A stretch of DNA of 64,000 bases from Polychytrium aggregatum (taxonomy: Eukaryota > Chytridiomycota > Chytridiomycetes > Polychytriales), in the NCBI RefSeq assembly GCF_025602895.1, contig NW_026516217.1, positions 1 to 64,000 on the forward strand, in the 5' to 3' direction. The translations under genes were made by a program, and so were the position numbers. The notes under the pieces are model-generated. The model was given only the letters and a program-made list of their open reading frames with translations, made no database searches and had not been told where the DNA came from. Shown piece after piece: positions 9,287-19,995 of the stretch (position 1 is its first letter; every line of letters begins with the position of its first letter).

Positions 9287-12200
9287 TTAGCGACGAACTC
9301 CGGACGTCGCCTTCGGCTTTGAGGGATAGCGAAGGTGGAAGTCAGCAACAAGATCAGTGGCGTGGGAAACATTGGCAGCGGGCTCCCAAGACCGGTCAGT
9401 CTCGGAATAGCCCTTCCACTGAACCAAGTACTGTAAGCGACCACGGAAGAGCCGAGAATCGAGAACAGTCTCGACCTCAAACTCTTCCTGGGAGTTAACA
9501 AGAATGGGAGGTGGTTCTGGTTGGGTGAACTCGGGAACAATGTCCTTCGTTCGGGGTTCAAGGAGGGATACATGGAAAACGGGGTGAACTTTAAGTGTGG
9601 AAGGGAGTTTAAGCTCAAAGGCAACGGGGTTGATGCGGCGAAGAACTTTAAAGGGGCCAAGCTTTTTCTGGTCAAGCTTGTTGGAGGGACGAAGGGTGCG
9701 AATGTGGCGACGATCCAGAAAAACGAGGTCGCCAACGGAGATGTCGGGAGTGGGGAGACGGGATTTGTTGGCCTGCACAGTGTAGGACTCTTGGGCAACC
9801 CGGAGGTTGGCCTTGAGATCCTCGAGAACGGTCTGAAGTCGGTCGACACGTTCTTCGGCAGAGGGCACAACAGAGGGATCACGAATGATAGAGGGATCGA
9901 AAATGGGGTGATGGCCATGGACTGCAAAGAAGGGAGTCATGCCAGTGGAGGTGTTTTCCGAGTTGTTGTAAGTGAACTCGGCAAGGGGAAGGTGAAGGGT
10001 CCAGTCGTCTTGCAGGTAATTGCAATGGATACGCAAATACTGCTCGATGACCTGGTTGAGAACCTCGGTCGAACCGTCGGTCTCGGGGTGGAAGGCAGAA
10101 GAAAGGGAAATCTTCGTCTTCAGAAGCTCATTGAAGCGCCTCCAGAAGGCCGAAGTAAACTGAGTTCCTCGGTCCGAAACAATAGACCGGGGACAACCAT
10201 GCAAGCGGAAGATGTGGGAGAGGAAGAGTTCGGCGGTTTGCTCGCCTGTAACCGTCTTCGTGGTGGGCACAAAGTGTGCTTGTTTGGACAGGCGGTCCTT
10301 AACCACGAAGATCGAGTCAAAACCGTTCGAAGGTGGGAGATCCGTGATGAAGTCCATCGACAGGTCCCACCAACGTTCGGAAGGAACGGGGAGAGGATGA
10401 AGTAAACCATAAGGGGAGTGACGGGACGGCTTGGCTCGCTGGCACGCTTCACAATTAGCAATGAAGCGACGCACAGACTTACGAAGCCGGGGCCAGTGAA
10501 AGTCCCGGGAGACGAGCTCAACGGTCTTGGCAAGACCAAAGTGACCAGCGGCAGCGGAGCAGTGACGTTGCTCAAACACTTTGAGCTGGAGCTCGGGGGA
10601 AGGGACAACGATCAGGTCTTTAAAGTAAAGGAGACCGTCACGGAAGGAGTAATCGCCATCAAGACGTTTGGCGTTAAAGTCAGAAAGGAGGGAACAAGAA
10701 AGGGTGGCAGCTCGAATCTCGGAAAGAAAGTCGGGATTCGAGCCGATAACAGTGATGCTGTCGAGAGAAATAGACTCGAACAGCTGAAGGAAGTTGGTGG
10801 AGTGGAGGGAGTCACCAGGCTTTATCTCAAAGTCAGAACGGCGACTGAGAGCATCGGCTTTGGTGTTGAGACGACCAGGGCGGTGGTAAATGCGAAAAGC
10901 AAAGTCAGAAAGGAATTGGGCCCACCGGAACTGGCGGCGAGAAAGTTGAGAAGCGGCAGTGAACCGGGTAAGGTTCTGATGATCAGAGAAAACAAGAGTG
11001 GGAATATCAGGGTCGGCAGCCATCAAGTAATGACGCCAGGCGGTAAAGGAATCGACAATGGCGAGGAGCTCTTTGTCGTGAGTGTCATAATTCACCTCGG
11101 CGGGACGGAATTGCCGAGAGTGAAAAGCAACGGGGTGAAGAGCGCCGTCAGGGTCAAACTGAGAAAGGACGGCACCCAAAGCAAAGTCAGAAGCATCGGG
11201 CTCGATGACAGCGGGTTTAGAGAAATCAAAGTATCGAAGAATAGGTGCGGAAGTGAAGGAAAGTTTAAGAGAATCAAAAGCCTCTTGGGCCTCGGGAGAC
11301 CAAGAGAAGGTGGAGGATTTGGTAGTGAGGGAAGTCAAAGGACGAGCAAGTGCGGAAAAGTCCTTGACGAAGCGGCGGTAAAAGTTTGCGAAACCAATAA
11401 AGACTTGGATATCGCGAGCAGAAGAGGGAACAGGCCAAAGGGAAACGGCCTCGACCTTGGCAGGGTCCATTTTGATGCCATCGGCAGAAATGATCATGCC
11501 GAGAAAGTCAACTTCAGAAAGGTCAAAAGAACACTTGGCCGGATTGACCTTAAGGGAGTGTTCACGAAGGCGAGAGAGAACAAGCTTAACATGCTCCTCA
11601 TGCTCCTGGGGATCTTTTGAGAAGATCAGGATGTCGTCAAGATAAATGACAACACAGACACCAAGGAGGTCCGAGAAGATGTCGTTCATAAAAAACTGAA
11701 AAGCAGCGGGGGCATTCGAAAGACCAAAGGGGATAACATTGTACTCAAATGAGCCAGATTTGCAAACAAAAGCAGTCTTCCACTCATCGCCCTTCTTGAC
11801 ACGAACCAAGTGGTAAGCATCAGGAAGGTCGAGGTGTGAGAAGACGCGGGCAGAAGAAAGTTTATCCAGAAGATCCTGGAAGAGGGGAAGTGGGTAACGG
11901 TTCTTCTTCGTGATGGCATTGAGGCCTCGGTAGTCGACGCAAAGGCGAAGACCACCATTGGGCTTCTTCACGAAGAAGCAGGGAGCACCAACGGGAGAAG
12001 AGGATTTGGAGATCCAACCACGTGCGAGGGCGTTGGTCAGATACTCCGAAAGAGCAGATTCCTCGGCCGGGGACAAAGGATAGACTTTCCCCGGCTTTGG
12101 CAAACGAGGTTCCTTTCCATCCTCGGTCCGTACAAACTCAATGGACAAGTCATACGGACGATGAGGAGGCAAGGAAGAAGGAGGGTCAGACTTGAGGCTG

Positions 12201-13114
12201 AAAACGTCGCCAAACTCATTGTATTTGAGTGGGACGCCTCGAGAGTCAACAGGGGTGCCAGACTCGGCATACACCTTCGTCGTGAGCACGGACCTTATCG
12301 ACACCGTAGGATACGTCTCCGGCGAAGGAGGACGGATATCCATTTGGGCAGCGAAAATGTCGAGCTTGTCTTCCCGTGCAAGACGGAGAAGACTCGCCGC
12401 ATTAACGAGCTCAATGTCGGGTGAAGATAAAGCCGTTGGCTCTTCAGAAAGCGAAGCAGAGTCAAGGCGGGAAGAAAGGGAAGGCGAAGTGCCAAAGGAG
12501 GGAACCGGTGTAAGGGAAGGACCGGAGGGAGGAGGAGTCAAAGGCGAAGTGCCCGAAGGGGGAGGCGAGGAGCCGGAAGCGGACGGAAGTGTCCAAGGAA
12601 GAAGCAGAGACATCCGCGAGGATGTGTCCATCAGCAAGGCAAGAGGGATCGGAGAACTGAAAGGGAGAGGGACTTCCAATTAACAACTGGATTATGCAAG
12701 CGCATCCAGGGAAGACCAAGAGTGATGGGAGTGGTGGAGAGTCGAGTCACAAGAAAAGAAATCGACTCGGTGTGGGAACCAATGGTCAACGTCACAGGAA
12801 GCGGTTTGGAAACGAATGAAACCGGCCGAAGAACCATCAGCAAGGGAAACGGAGTAAGGAGTAGAAAGAGGGATAAGAGAGAGTTTATGGAGATCGGCAA
12901 AGGCAGGATCAATGAGGGCAAGAGCGGAACATCCATCATCAATAAAAACAGAAAGGGAGATGGAGACCGGGCCAGAAAGACTCATGACGATAAGAGTGGC
13001 CGGAAGAAGAAGCTTATCGTCCGATAGTGACGAGTCAGAGGGGGAAGATGTTCGTATCGCCGAACAGACCACCTCGCTTACTTGCGAGGTGCTGCTCGGC
13101 TGTGAGCATTTCCC
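9287..13114 (-). CDS. pol: Element C Pol polyprotein (protease, RT, RNase H, integrase, chromodomain)
   Basis: Read from the frameshift heptamer down to TAA at 9,287-9,289. The protease has an active-site IDDGCSA near 12,920, but its second half (PITLGLPW..., about 12,650-12,820) is in another frame, so two compensating indels interrupt the polyprotein. From 12,679 one open frame of 1,130 codons contains RT (GAPCFFVKKPNG; YLDD in VVIYLDDILIFS), RNase H (IEPDASDFALGAVL; KELLAIV; SDHQNL), integrase (H-H-C-C in HCSAAAGHFG...CEACQRAK; catalytic MDFITDLP, VSDRGTQFTS and ETDGSTEVLNQ) and a C-terminal chromodomain (VETVLDSR...LVQWKGY...SWEP). The chromodomain should steer insertion to modified chromatin. 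Confidence 0.9.
13059..13114 (-). promoter_or_regulatory. -1 ribosomal frameshift signal, element C gag/pol
   Basis: On the minus strand GGGAAAT (13,114-13,108) sits in phase with gag codons GGA AAT. A 7-nt spacer follows, then a long hairpin: 13,100-13,084 pairs with 13,077-13,059 as about 17 pairs including one G-U and a 2-nt bulge. The 6-nt loop AAGTAA holds the gag stop codon. Confidence 0.85.
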
Positions 13115-14031
13115 GAGTTCCGTTTGACCAGAACCGGGCACTGCTGAACATCGCGACTGCCGGGACAAGACTTTTCCCCGCAGTACAAGCAGAGACCCTG
13201 CTCACGACGTCGCTTTTTCTCGACGTCGGAGAGCTTAGCAGGGCGGACCGAGACAGAGTCAAGGTCCATGGGAGTGGGTGCAGAAGAGGAGGAAGAAGAA
13301 ACATGCGCGGGAGAATGGTGGTGATGGGGAGCAGAGCGAGAAGAAGGAGGAGGAGGTTGGGAACGGGAGGAGACCTTGAGACGATGGAGGGCATCGTCGT
13401 ACTCGACCGCTGCCTTGATCAACTCGGGCAAGGAAGCGGGAGCGGGGCGGAGACCGATGAGGTGGAACTTGACCTCAGACTTCAAACCCTCCTTGAAGAA
13501 GTGCATCTTGGTGGGTTCGTCAGTCTGGACGCGGGCGGCGAGCTGGACGAAGCGGGTGGCGAAGGCTTGGCAGGACTTGAGCTGGACCAAGCGTTTGAGG
13601 TCGTTCAAGGCCTTATCTTGCGAGGAGGCCGTGTCCTCACCGAAGGTCGACTTGAGGGCAACTTCAAAATCCGCGAAGGAAGCCGGGAAGCGGTTGGCCA
13701 TATAAAAGGCGGCCTCGTACCATTTGAAAGCTTCGCCGCGGAGGAAGGAGGTGGCATAAAGGACCTTCTGGCGCTCGGGCGCAAAGAAGGCAGGATCGGC
13801 GAGGAAGACGAGGTGGCACTGGGCGAGGAAGGCCGTCGTCTCGTCGCGGGAACCTAGGAACTCCTTGGGCTTGTTCACCTGGTAGACCTGGCGGGGAGCG
13901 GCGGCGGGAGCTTGCAGATCTTGGATCTGACGATGGAGAGCAGCGTTCTGGGTCATGAGGGCGTTCATACGCTCCTCCATGCGCGCCAGGTACGCATTGA
14001 GATCTGCCGGGGGTGCAGCAGGCTCAGCCAT
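13078..14031 (-). CDS. gag: Element C Gag protein
   Basis: 317 residues from ATG 14,031 (MAEPAAPP...); the open frame runs further back into the LTR but without an ATG. It has an N-terminal coiled stretch (LARMEERMNALM), then a capsid region with FLRGEAFKWYEAA, DFEVALKSTFG and CQAFATRFVQLAARV, and a C-terminal Cys motif (CLYCGEKSCPG...CP) that is a variant, not a clean CCHC knuckle. It ends at TAA 13,080-13,078 inside the frameshift hairpin loop. The role is particle assembly. Confidence 0.88.
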   Translation of the reverse strand: MAEPAAPPADLNAYLARMEERMNALMTQNAALHRQIQDLQAPAAAPRQVYQVNKPKEFLGSRDETTAFLAQCHLVFLADPAFFAPERQKVLYATSFLRGEAFKWYEAAFYMANRFPASFADFEVALKSTFGEDTASSQDKALNDLKRLVQLKSCQAFATRFVQLAARVQTDEPTKMHFFKEGLKSEVKFHLIGLRPAPASLPELIKAAVEYDDALHRLKVSSRSQPPPPSSRSAPHHHHSPAHVSSSSSSAPTPMDLDSVSVRPAKLSDVEKKRRREQGLCLYCGEKSCPGSRDVQQCPVLVKRNSGNAHSRAAPRK

Positions 14032-14088
14032 CGGATCGACGAGGGAAAGAGAGGCGAAAGAAGAAGAAAGGCCGGGAAGCCAAGAGGG

Positions 14089-14100
14089 AGCGTTCAAAAT
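14089..14100 (-). other. Element C self-priming primer binding site
   Basis: Two bases inside the 5' LTR the minus strand reads ATTTTGAACGCT (14,100-14,089). It has no TGG start. Its exact complement AGCGTTCAAAAT lies in the LTR at 14,310-14,299, about 31-35 bases downstream of a TATAAATAG box (14,349-14,341), where the RNA 5' end is expected. This matches the Tf1-type self-primer mechanism. Confidence 0.75.
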
Positions 14101-14102
14101 GA

Positions 14103-14893
14103 TGTTAGAGTCCAAAGGGGACTCAACGGCAAAAGAAGAAGTGAGCTCGAAGTGAGCTCAGGGAAGGCAAGGGTAGAGTCCGAAGTGGACTCGGAGAGGG
14201 AGCGAGGGAAGCAAAGATCCGTTCAAGATAAGACTAGTCTCGAAATGAGACGTGAGGAACACTCAGAGAATAAAGTAGAAGGCACTTTATTTAGTCCTAT
14301 TTTGAACGCTAAGGTTCGACTACACATCGCGGGGGTCAGGCTATTTATAGACAAGTCCGGACTTGGCAGCGAAGGGCGGCCAAGGGAGGGAAAAGTGGGC
14401 GATCGAGCAGGGCGAAGGGGGCGATGCACGAACGAGGGCCGAGAAGGACCACCGAGACAGGCAGAGAACCAAAGCGAGAGAGGCGCAAGCAAAAGCGAAG
14501 CACCTGGCAGGAGAAACGTGCAAAGGCGAAGCAATGTGACTCAACGTCCAAGAAGCGGATTGGTCAAGTATAAGGTTGGGGCAAATGCATGCGAGATGAA
14601 CAAGAGATCGGGGCGGTCAGGCAGGTCATGAGTCACCGGTGGGGGGACACATGACCGGCAGCCGAATTGCAACCAATCGCAGCAAGGCGCGTGCACAAAC
14701 AAACCGGCGCGTGCGAAGAAGACAAAGGAAGCGGAGCAGCGCGGGAAAACGGAAGTGCGGAAGGAGCGGAAAAGACAGGCAAAAGGCGGAAAATCGGAGG
14801 GGAACTGCAAGGCTACACACAAACAAACAGAAAGGCAAAAGAATAGCCAAGTGTGCAGTCAAAGTGGAGAACAAGCAGGAGCTATCCCTAACA
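14103..14893 (-). repeat. Element C 5' LTR (right copy), with TATA box
   Basis: 791 bp. On the minus strand it has TATAAATAG at 14,349-14,341, a predicted RNA start near 14,310 and AATAAA near 14,292-14,287, so promoter and polyadenylation signal are both visible. Confidence 0.93.
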
Positions 14894-17800
14894 GTGGACT
14901 CTGGAGCAAGCTGCAACTTTGTCAGCAGACGCTTGCTCCAGGAGCTCAACATACATGCAACCAAGAAGAAGTCGCCGATGAGTGTGGCGCTTGCAGACGA
15001 TCGTGTGCAGCAGTGCACACACCAAGTGGTCCTGCGAGTGGCCCTCCATCCCAAGTACCATCCTGTCCTGTTGTTCCAAGTGATCGACACCAAGTTCGAT
15101 GCCATCCTCGGCATGAGCTGGCTTGCTCGTGCCGAGCCGACTCCAGTCGTCGACTGGAAAGGCCGCACTGTCCGTGTTGGCCCTGACATTGTCCTGCAGG
15201 GCATGGCCTCACCCAACATGCCACCTCTCCTCTCAGCCATGCAATTCAAGAGGCTGATCAAGAAGGACACGTCGTTCCTCTGTGTCGTGCGTGAGGTCGA
15301 CGACACCGACCAAGCCGGTCCCGGTCCCCCGCCTGTGGTGACCAAGCTGCTCGACGAGTACAAGGACGTATTCCCCGACCAGTTGCCACAATGCCTGCCA
15401 CCCCAACGCACCGTCGATCATCGCATCGACATCGAACCAGGCTCGTCGCCTCCGTCAAGACCGACGTACCAACTGTCGCTGACGGAGATGGACGAACTCA
15501 AGCGCCAGTTGGATGACCTCCTCGCCCATGGGTTCATCCGCCCGAGCCAGTCACCGTATGGTGCACCAGTGCTCTTTGTCAAGAAGAAAGAAGGTGATCT
15601 CAGGATGTGCGTCGACTATCGCGCACTAAACAAACAGACCATCAAGAACACCTACCCGTTGCCCAGGATCGACGAGTTGATGGATCGTCTGAGTGGAGCA
15701 AAGGTCTTTAGCAAGATAGACCTCCGCTCAGGCTACCATCAGATCCGCATCCACGAGGATGATGTCCACAAGACCGCCTTCAGGACTCGCTACGGACTGT
15801 ACGAGTTCCTAGTGCTGCCGTTCGGATTGACGAACGCACCTGCCACGTTCATGCAGCTGATGAACGATGTGTTCCGCCAAGAGCTCGACAACTCTGTCAT
15901 CGTGTACCTGGATGATATCCTTGTGTACAGCAAGGATGAAGCGACCCATGAAGGTCATGTCGCCCGCGTGCTGGCCAAGCTACGCGAGCACAAGTTGTAT
16001 GCCAAACTGTCCAAGTGTGAGTTCTTCAAGAATCAAGTCCCGTTCCTGGGACACGTTGTCTCAGGAAGAGGAATCGAAGTCGACCCCGCCAAGGTCAAGT
16101 CTGTGGTCGAGTGGCCGCCGCTCGCATGCGTCTCTGACGTGCAGTCGTTTCTCGGTCTCGTCAACTACTACCGCCGATTCATCCCCGATCTGGCGCGCAC
16201 TGCCGGTCCACTCACAGACCTACTCCGCAAAGAGTGCCCCTTCGTGTGGGACCACCCACAACGCCAAGCGTTCGAGACCCTCAAGCACGCCTTGACGAAC
16301 GCTCCTGTCCTCGCTGTGTTCGACCCGAACACGGATGTCTCCGTGCACACCGACGCCTCCGACTTTGCGGTGGGAGCTGTTTTGATGCAGGAGGGAAGGC
16401 CCGTTGCCTTCGAGTCGCGCAAACTGTCCCAACACGAGATCAACTATCCCGTGCACGAGAAGGAGCAGCTTGCGATCATCTACGCGCTGCAGAAGTTCCG
16501 AGTGTACCTCCACGGTACCGCCAAGCCCTTCAAGATTGTGACGGACCACCAGTCACTGCGTTACCTCGACACCAAGAAGAACCTGAGCCGACGCCAAGCG
16601 CGATGGATGGAGTTCCTCGCCGAGTACAACTACGAGGTTGTATACCAGAAAGGCAAACTCAATGTGGTGCCTGACGCACTGTCCCGACGCCCCGACTACC
16701 AATTGGCGTCACTGTACGAGTCGACTGTCAGTGTCGACAACACGATGCTGGATGTTGTCCGAGACAACATCGCCAACGACAAACAGTTCGGAGAACTGTT
16801 CCGAAAGGTGTCTAAGCTCCCCAAGGACGACGAATCATCCGAGTACACAGTGCGTGATGGCCTGCTCCTCCTGAAGAAGGACAGCCGTGTCTGTGTGCCG
16901 GACATTCCGTCGTTGAAGACCAAGTTGCTCCAAGAGGTCCACGACTCGCCCCTCGCTGGACACTTTGGAGTCGAGAAGACATACGACCGACTGGCCAAAG
17001 TCGCATACTGGCCTGGAATGAAGCGCACCGTCGAGAAGTACATCGAGTCCTGCCATACCTGCAAGATGGTCAAGTCACGCACGACCCGAGAGCAAGGATT
17101 GCTGCAACCCCTGCCTGTTCCCGACCGCCCCTGGACCAGCATGTCCATGGATCTCATCACGCATCTACCGACGACCAAGTTGGACCACGATGCAATCGCT
17201 GTCTTTGTCGACAGGTTCAGCAAGATGGCACACTTTGTGCCGTGCCAGACGACATGCTCCGCGCCTGACCTTGCACTGCTGTTCTTCAAGCATGTGTTCA
17301 AGCACCACGGCCTCCCAAAGTCCATCGTCAGTGATCGAGACCCCCGATTCACCTCCTTGTTTTGGACAAGTCTGTTCGACCATCTCGGCACCAAGCTGAA
17401 CATGTCAACCTCGCACCACCAACAAACGGATGGACAGTCCGAGCGGACGATCCGCACCCTCGAGCAATACCTGAGGACATACGCCTCGACCAGCCAAGAC
17501 GACTGGGACATACAGCTGAGTCATGCAGAGTTTGCATACAACACCGCCAAGTCGAGCACAACTGGCTTGAGCCCCTTTGAGGCGCTCTACGGATTCCAGC
17601 CTGATGTTCCCACCTCCTTGACACTGACCGAGTCCACGGCTGGATTGCCTCCCAAACCAAGTGCCTTTGTCAAAGATCATCAAGTCCGACACAAGATGAT
17701 CGCCGACGCGCTCACGGATGCGCAACAAGTGATGGCGAAGTACTACGACCGCCGACACCAGGATGTCTCCTTTGAAGTTGGAGACCTTGTCTACCTGGAC

Positions 17801-18274
17801 GCCGACAACATCAAGGTCCCCGAAGCCCAGTCAAAGAAGTTGTTGCCCAAGTACCGAGGACCGTTCAAGATAGCGGCCCGACCCAGTCCCCTCAACTACC
17901 TGTTGGACTTGCCACCTGGAAGCAAGCTCCATCCTGTCTTCCATGTGTCCAAGCTGCGTCGCCACACGACCCGCAGTCCAGCACAGTTCCCCGACGCCGA
18001 CGAAGGTGTCCCGGACGACGCACCACTGGAAGACGACCTCGGACAATACTATACTCAAGAATATGAAGTCGAAAGGATCGTGAGGCACAAGAAAGTGGCT
18101 GATGGGTCACTTCGGTTTTATGTCAAGTGGGTTGGTTACCCACACTCGGGCAACACATGGCAAACACTGGAGGACTTGTCCCATGCACCCGAGGAGCTGA
18201 GTAAATACGGTAAACACCTCGAGGAGCCCCAAATAAAGAGCACACGCAGGGCTCCTCGCAGGAAGCCTTCTTAA
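14894..18274 (+). CDS. pol: Ty3-A Pol, 3' segment (protease to chromodomain)
   Basis: About 1,126 codons, open from the protease (VDSGASCNF at the insertion edge) to TAA 18,272-18,274. Domains in order are aspartic protease, RT ([12 protein letters not shown] in [12 protein letters not shown] near 15,900), RNase H ([18 protein letters not shown]), integrase ([10 protein letters not shown]...[36 protein letters not shown]) and a chromodomain (VERIVRHKK...FYVKWVGY...TWQ). The frame also stays open leftwards into the LTR of element C as far as an ATG near 14,651, giving a chimeric reading frame with an Arg/Lys-rich leader. An identical segment is in Ty3-B. Confidence 0.92.
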   Translation: MDSGASCNFVSRRLLQELNIHATKKKSPMSVALADDRVQQCTHQVVLRVALHPKYHPVLLFQVIDTKFDAILGMSWLARAEPTPVVDWKGRTVRVGPDIVLQGMASPNMPPLLSAMQFKRLIKKDTSFLCVVREVDDTDQAGPGPPPVVTKLLDEYKDVFPDQLPQCLPPQRTVDHRIDIEPGSSPPSRPTYQLSLTEMDELKRQLDDLLAHGFIRPSQSPYGAPVLFVKKKEGDLRMCVDYRALNKQTIKNTYPLPRIDELMDRLSGAKVFSKIDLRSGYHQIRIHEDDVHKTAFRTRYGLYEFLVLPFGLTNAPATFMQLMNDVFRQELDNSVIVYLDDILVYSKDEATHEGHVARVLAKLREHKLYAKLSKCEFFKNQVPFLGHVVSGRGIEVDPAKVKSVVEWPPLACVSDVQSFLGLVNYYRRFIPDLARTAGPLTDLLRKECPFVWDHPQRQAFETLKHALTNAPVLAVFDPNTDVSVHTDASDFAVGAVLMQEGRPVAFESRKLSQHEINYPVHEKEQLAIIYALQKFRVYLHGTAKPFKIVTDHQSLRYLDTKKNLSRRQARWMEFLAEYNYEVVYQKGKLNVVPDALSRRPDYQLASLYESTVSVDNTMLDVVRDNIANDKQFGELFRKVSKLPKDDESSEYTVRDGLLLLKKDSRVCVPDIPSLKTKLLQEVHDSPLAGHFGVEKTYDRLAKVAYWPGMKRTVEKYIESCHTCKMVKSRTTREQGLLQPLPVPDRPWTSMSMDLITHLPTTKLDHDAIAVFVDRFSKMAHFVPCQTTCSAPDLALLFFKHVFKHHGLPKSIVSDRDPRFTSLFWTSLFDHLGTKLNMSTSHHQQTDGQSERTIRTLEQYLRTYASTSQDDWDIQLSHAEFAYNTAKSSTTGLSPFEALYGFQPDVPTSLTLTESTAGLPPKPSAFVKDHQVRHKMIADALTDAQQVMAKYYDRRHQDVSFEVGDLVYLDADNIKVPEAQSKKLLPKYRGPFKIAARPSPLNYLLDLPPGSKLHPVFHVSKLRRHTTRSPAQFPDADEGVPDDAPLEDDLGQYYTQEYEVERIVRHKKVADGSLRFYVKWVGYPHSGNTWQTLEDLSHAPEELSKYGKHLEEPQIKSTRRAPRRKPS

Positions 18275-18283
18275 GTGTGGGAG

Positions 18284-18592
18284 TGTAGGAGATGGTATCT
18301 CCGACGCTGTGCTGCGCGTACTGCGCGTACTGCGCGGCGCAGTGGGTCGTGACCTGTGCTGCGCTTTGCGTTTTCACGCACCGCAGGCAGGCCACCGCAG
18401 GGTATACCTGCGGGTTGCCCCCGTTCCCCCCGTTTGTCTGGAGTTCGGTTTTATCGTGAATAAACGTAAGTGCTCCCCGAGCTCACCCGTCCGCTAGAGT
18501 AGCCTAGCACCGCCCTGTTCTGCCCCGTCCTGTCTTGTCTTGTACCCCCTCCCTCCCCGTCTTGCCCCAACGTCCCAGTAGTGGACGTTACA
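18284..18592 (+). repeat. Ty3-A 3' LTR
   Basis: 309 bp, TGTAGG...GTTACA, apparently identical to both LTRs of Ty3-B. GTGAATAAACG gives a polyadenylation signal. The purine-rich AAGTGTGGGAG just before it is the probable polypurine tract. Confidence 0.95.
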
Positions 18593-18720
18593 TCATCTGT
18601 CCGGCTGGCCGCACCCAGGCCATGCTGGATATCTGCGAACGCCACAGCATCGACAACCGGTACCGCTTCTCGCCTCCCAAGTGCGAGGTGCTGTACTCGG
18701 CCTGCAACGTCGACCAGCTC
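18593..18720 (+). mobile_element. LINE copy 2, 128-bp middle remnant
   Basis: Matches LINE copy 1 at 1,181-1,309 almost base for base. It is caught between the 3' LTR of Ty3-A and the 5' LTR of Ty3-B. It ends in AGCTC, the left target copy for Ty3-B. Confidence 0.95.
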
Positions 18721-19029
18721 TGTAGGAGATGGTATCTCCGACGCTGTGCTGCGCGTACTGCGCGTACTGCGCGGCGCAGTGGGTCGTGACCTGTGCTGCG
18801 CTTTGCGTTTTCACGCACCGCAGGCAGGCCACCGCAGGGTATACCTGCGGGTTGCCCCCGTTCCCCCCGTTTGTCTGGAGTTCGGTTTTATCGTGAATAA
18901 ACGTAAGTGCTCCCCGAGCTCACCCGTCCGCTAGAGTAGCCTAGCACCGCCCTGTTCTGCCCCGTCCTGTCTTGTCTTGTACCCCCTCCCTCCCCGTCTT
19001 GCCCCAACGTCCCAGTAGTGGACGTTACA
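18721..19029 (+). repeat. Ty3-B 5' LTR
   Basis: 309 bp; followed at once by the tRNA-type primer site TGGTAGCATCGG (19,030-19,041). The copy at 30,226-30,534 appears identical. Confidence 0.95.
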
Positions 19030-19151
19030 TGGTAGCATCGGAAATCCTCGTCTTGTTTTCGTCCTGTTTGTCCTCTTTCTAGATCCTCAAGCTGGATCCC
19101 GCCTCTCTTGCCGACCGACTCTCCTCTCTGTCCCTGGAGCCTGCCCCTGCC

Positions 19152-19973
19152 ATGAGCAACCCCCGCCCACTTCCGGAAGCCTTCCTCAAGACCTTCCGTG
19201 CCCCAGTGTTTACTGGGAAGAGCCGCTCCTCCTCGGTGGAGGACTGGCTGCAGCAACTCGAGGACTACCTCGATGCTGCCCAAGTCGCCCCCACCCACCA
19301 CATCGTCGCCGCCAAGCTCTGCTTAAAGGACCAGGCGTACCGTTGGTACCGCCGCCAAGGGTTCGACGAGCAGAGCGAAGGTGTGTTTGACGACTTCAAG
19401 GACCGCCTCCGTCGCCGCTTCGGCAGCCCCAATGCTGAACTCATTGCCCGTGACAAGCTATACTCTCTCGTGCAGCGTGGTTCTGTGACCCGCTACATCG
19501 AGGAGTTTGAAGACCTCTCCTCCCAGATTGAGGAGCTGGGCTCTGCTGATGCGATGTACCTCTTCCAGAAGGGCCTCAAGCCCAAGATCAGAGAGTACAT
19601 CGCCAGCAACCCTGATGCCCGCAAGTCCCTGGACGTGATGATGGACGTTGCCGAGAACCTCGACAACGTCCAGTACCATGGCCGCCAGTTCTACCCGCAG
19701 CTGGCAGGCGGCCATCGGTCTCATCACGTCCCAGCCCGTCCGCCTCGCCCGGCCCCGCCCGCAAGACCCATGCCTGAGCCCATGGACGTTGACGTCAACG
19801 CCATGGAGGCTCGTGGCCCTCCCCGCTCCCGGTTCCAGCAAGCTGCCACTGTCTCCCCCAAGGACAGACAGAAGCAGGAGGACCTCCGCCATGGTTCCTG
19901 CTTCTTCTGTCACCGACCGGGACACCAGGCCAAGGAGTGCCCCATGAAGTCGGGAAACGGCCGACCCTACTAG
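19152..19973 (+). CDS. gag: Ty3-B Gag protein
   Basis: 273 residues, same protein as at 7,144-7,965: capsid-type core and one CCHC knuckle near the C-terminus. The stop codon lies in the frameshift hairpin at 19,966-19,995, downstream of GGGAAAC at 19,952-19,958. Confidence 0.92.
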   Translation: MSNPRPLPEAFLKTFRAPVFTGKSRSSSVEDWLQQLEDYLDAAQVAPTHHIVAAKLCLKDQAYRWYRRQGFDEQSEGVFDDFKDRLRRRFGSPNAELIARDKLYSLVQRGSVTRYIEEFEDLSSQIEELGSADAMYLFQKGLKPKIREYIASNPDARKSLDVMMDVAENLDNVQYHGRQFYPQLAGGHRSHHVPARPPRPAPPARPMPEPMDVDVNAMEARGPPRSRFQQAATVSPKDRQKQEDLRHGSCFFCHRPGHQAKECPMKSGNGRPY

Positions 19974-19995
19974 GTGGCTCTGGAGCCCTAGTAGG
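19952..19995 (+). promoter_or_regulatory. -1 ribosomal frameshift signal, Ty3-B gag/pol
   Basis: Same heptamer, 7-nt spacer and hairpin as in Ty3-A. Here the pol frame is intact downstream, so this copy shows the functional arrangement. Confidence 0.85.

Larger units (their letters stand above)
8484..14893 (-). mobile_element. Ty3/gypsy chromovirus element C, nested in Ty3-A
   Basis: Complete element of 6,410 bp in minus orientation. It has two 791-bp LTRs that differ at only about two positions (near 8,547 and 8,616 against the right copy), gag and pol between them, and a 5-bp target duplication GTGGA at 8,479-8,483 and 14,894-14,898. The low LTR divergence indicates a recent insertion. It has a chromodomain in pol, a -1 frameshift signal and a self-complementary primer site. 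Confidence 0.95.
6928..18592 (+). mobile_element. Ty3/gypsy chromovirus Ty3-A (family 1), carrying nested element C
   Basis: Plus-strand LTR retrotransposon. It comprises a truncated 5' LTR (6,928-7,021), PBS, gag, pol and a full 3' LTR (18,284-18,592). Element C is inserted at 8,483/14,894. Apart from C it is nearly identical to Ty3-B. After its 3' LTR the LINE resumes with TCATC at 18,593; the matching left TSD copy is lost with the deletion at 6,926. Two 1-base deletions in pol (near 8,216 and 8,326) relative to Ty3-B make this copy defective. Confidence 0.9.
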
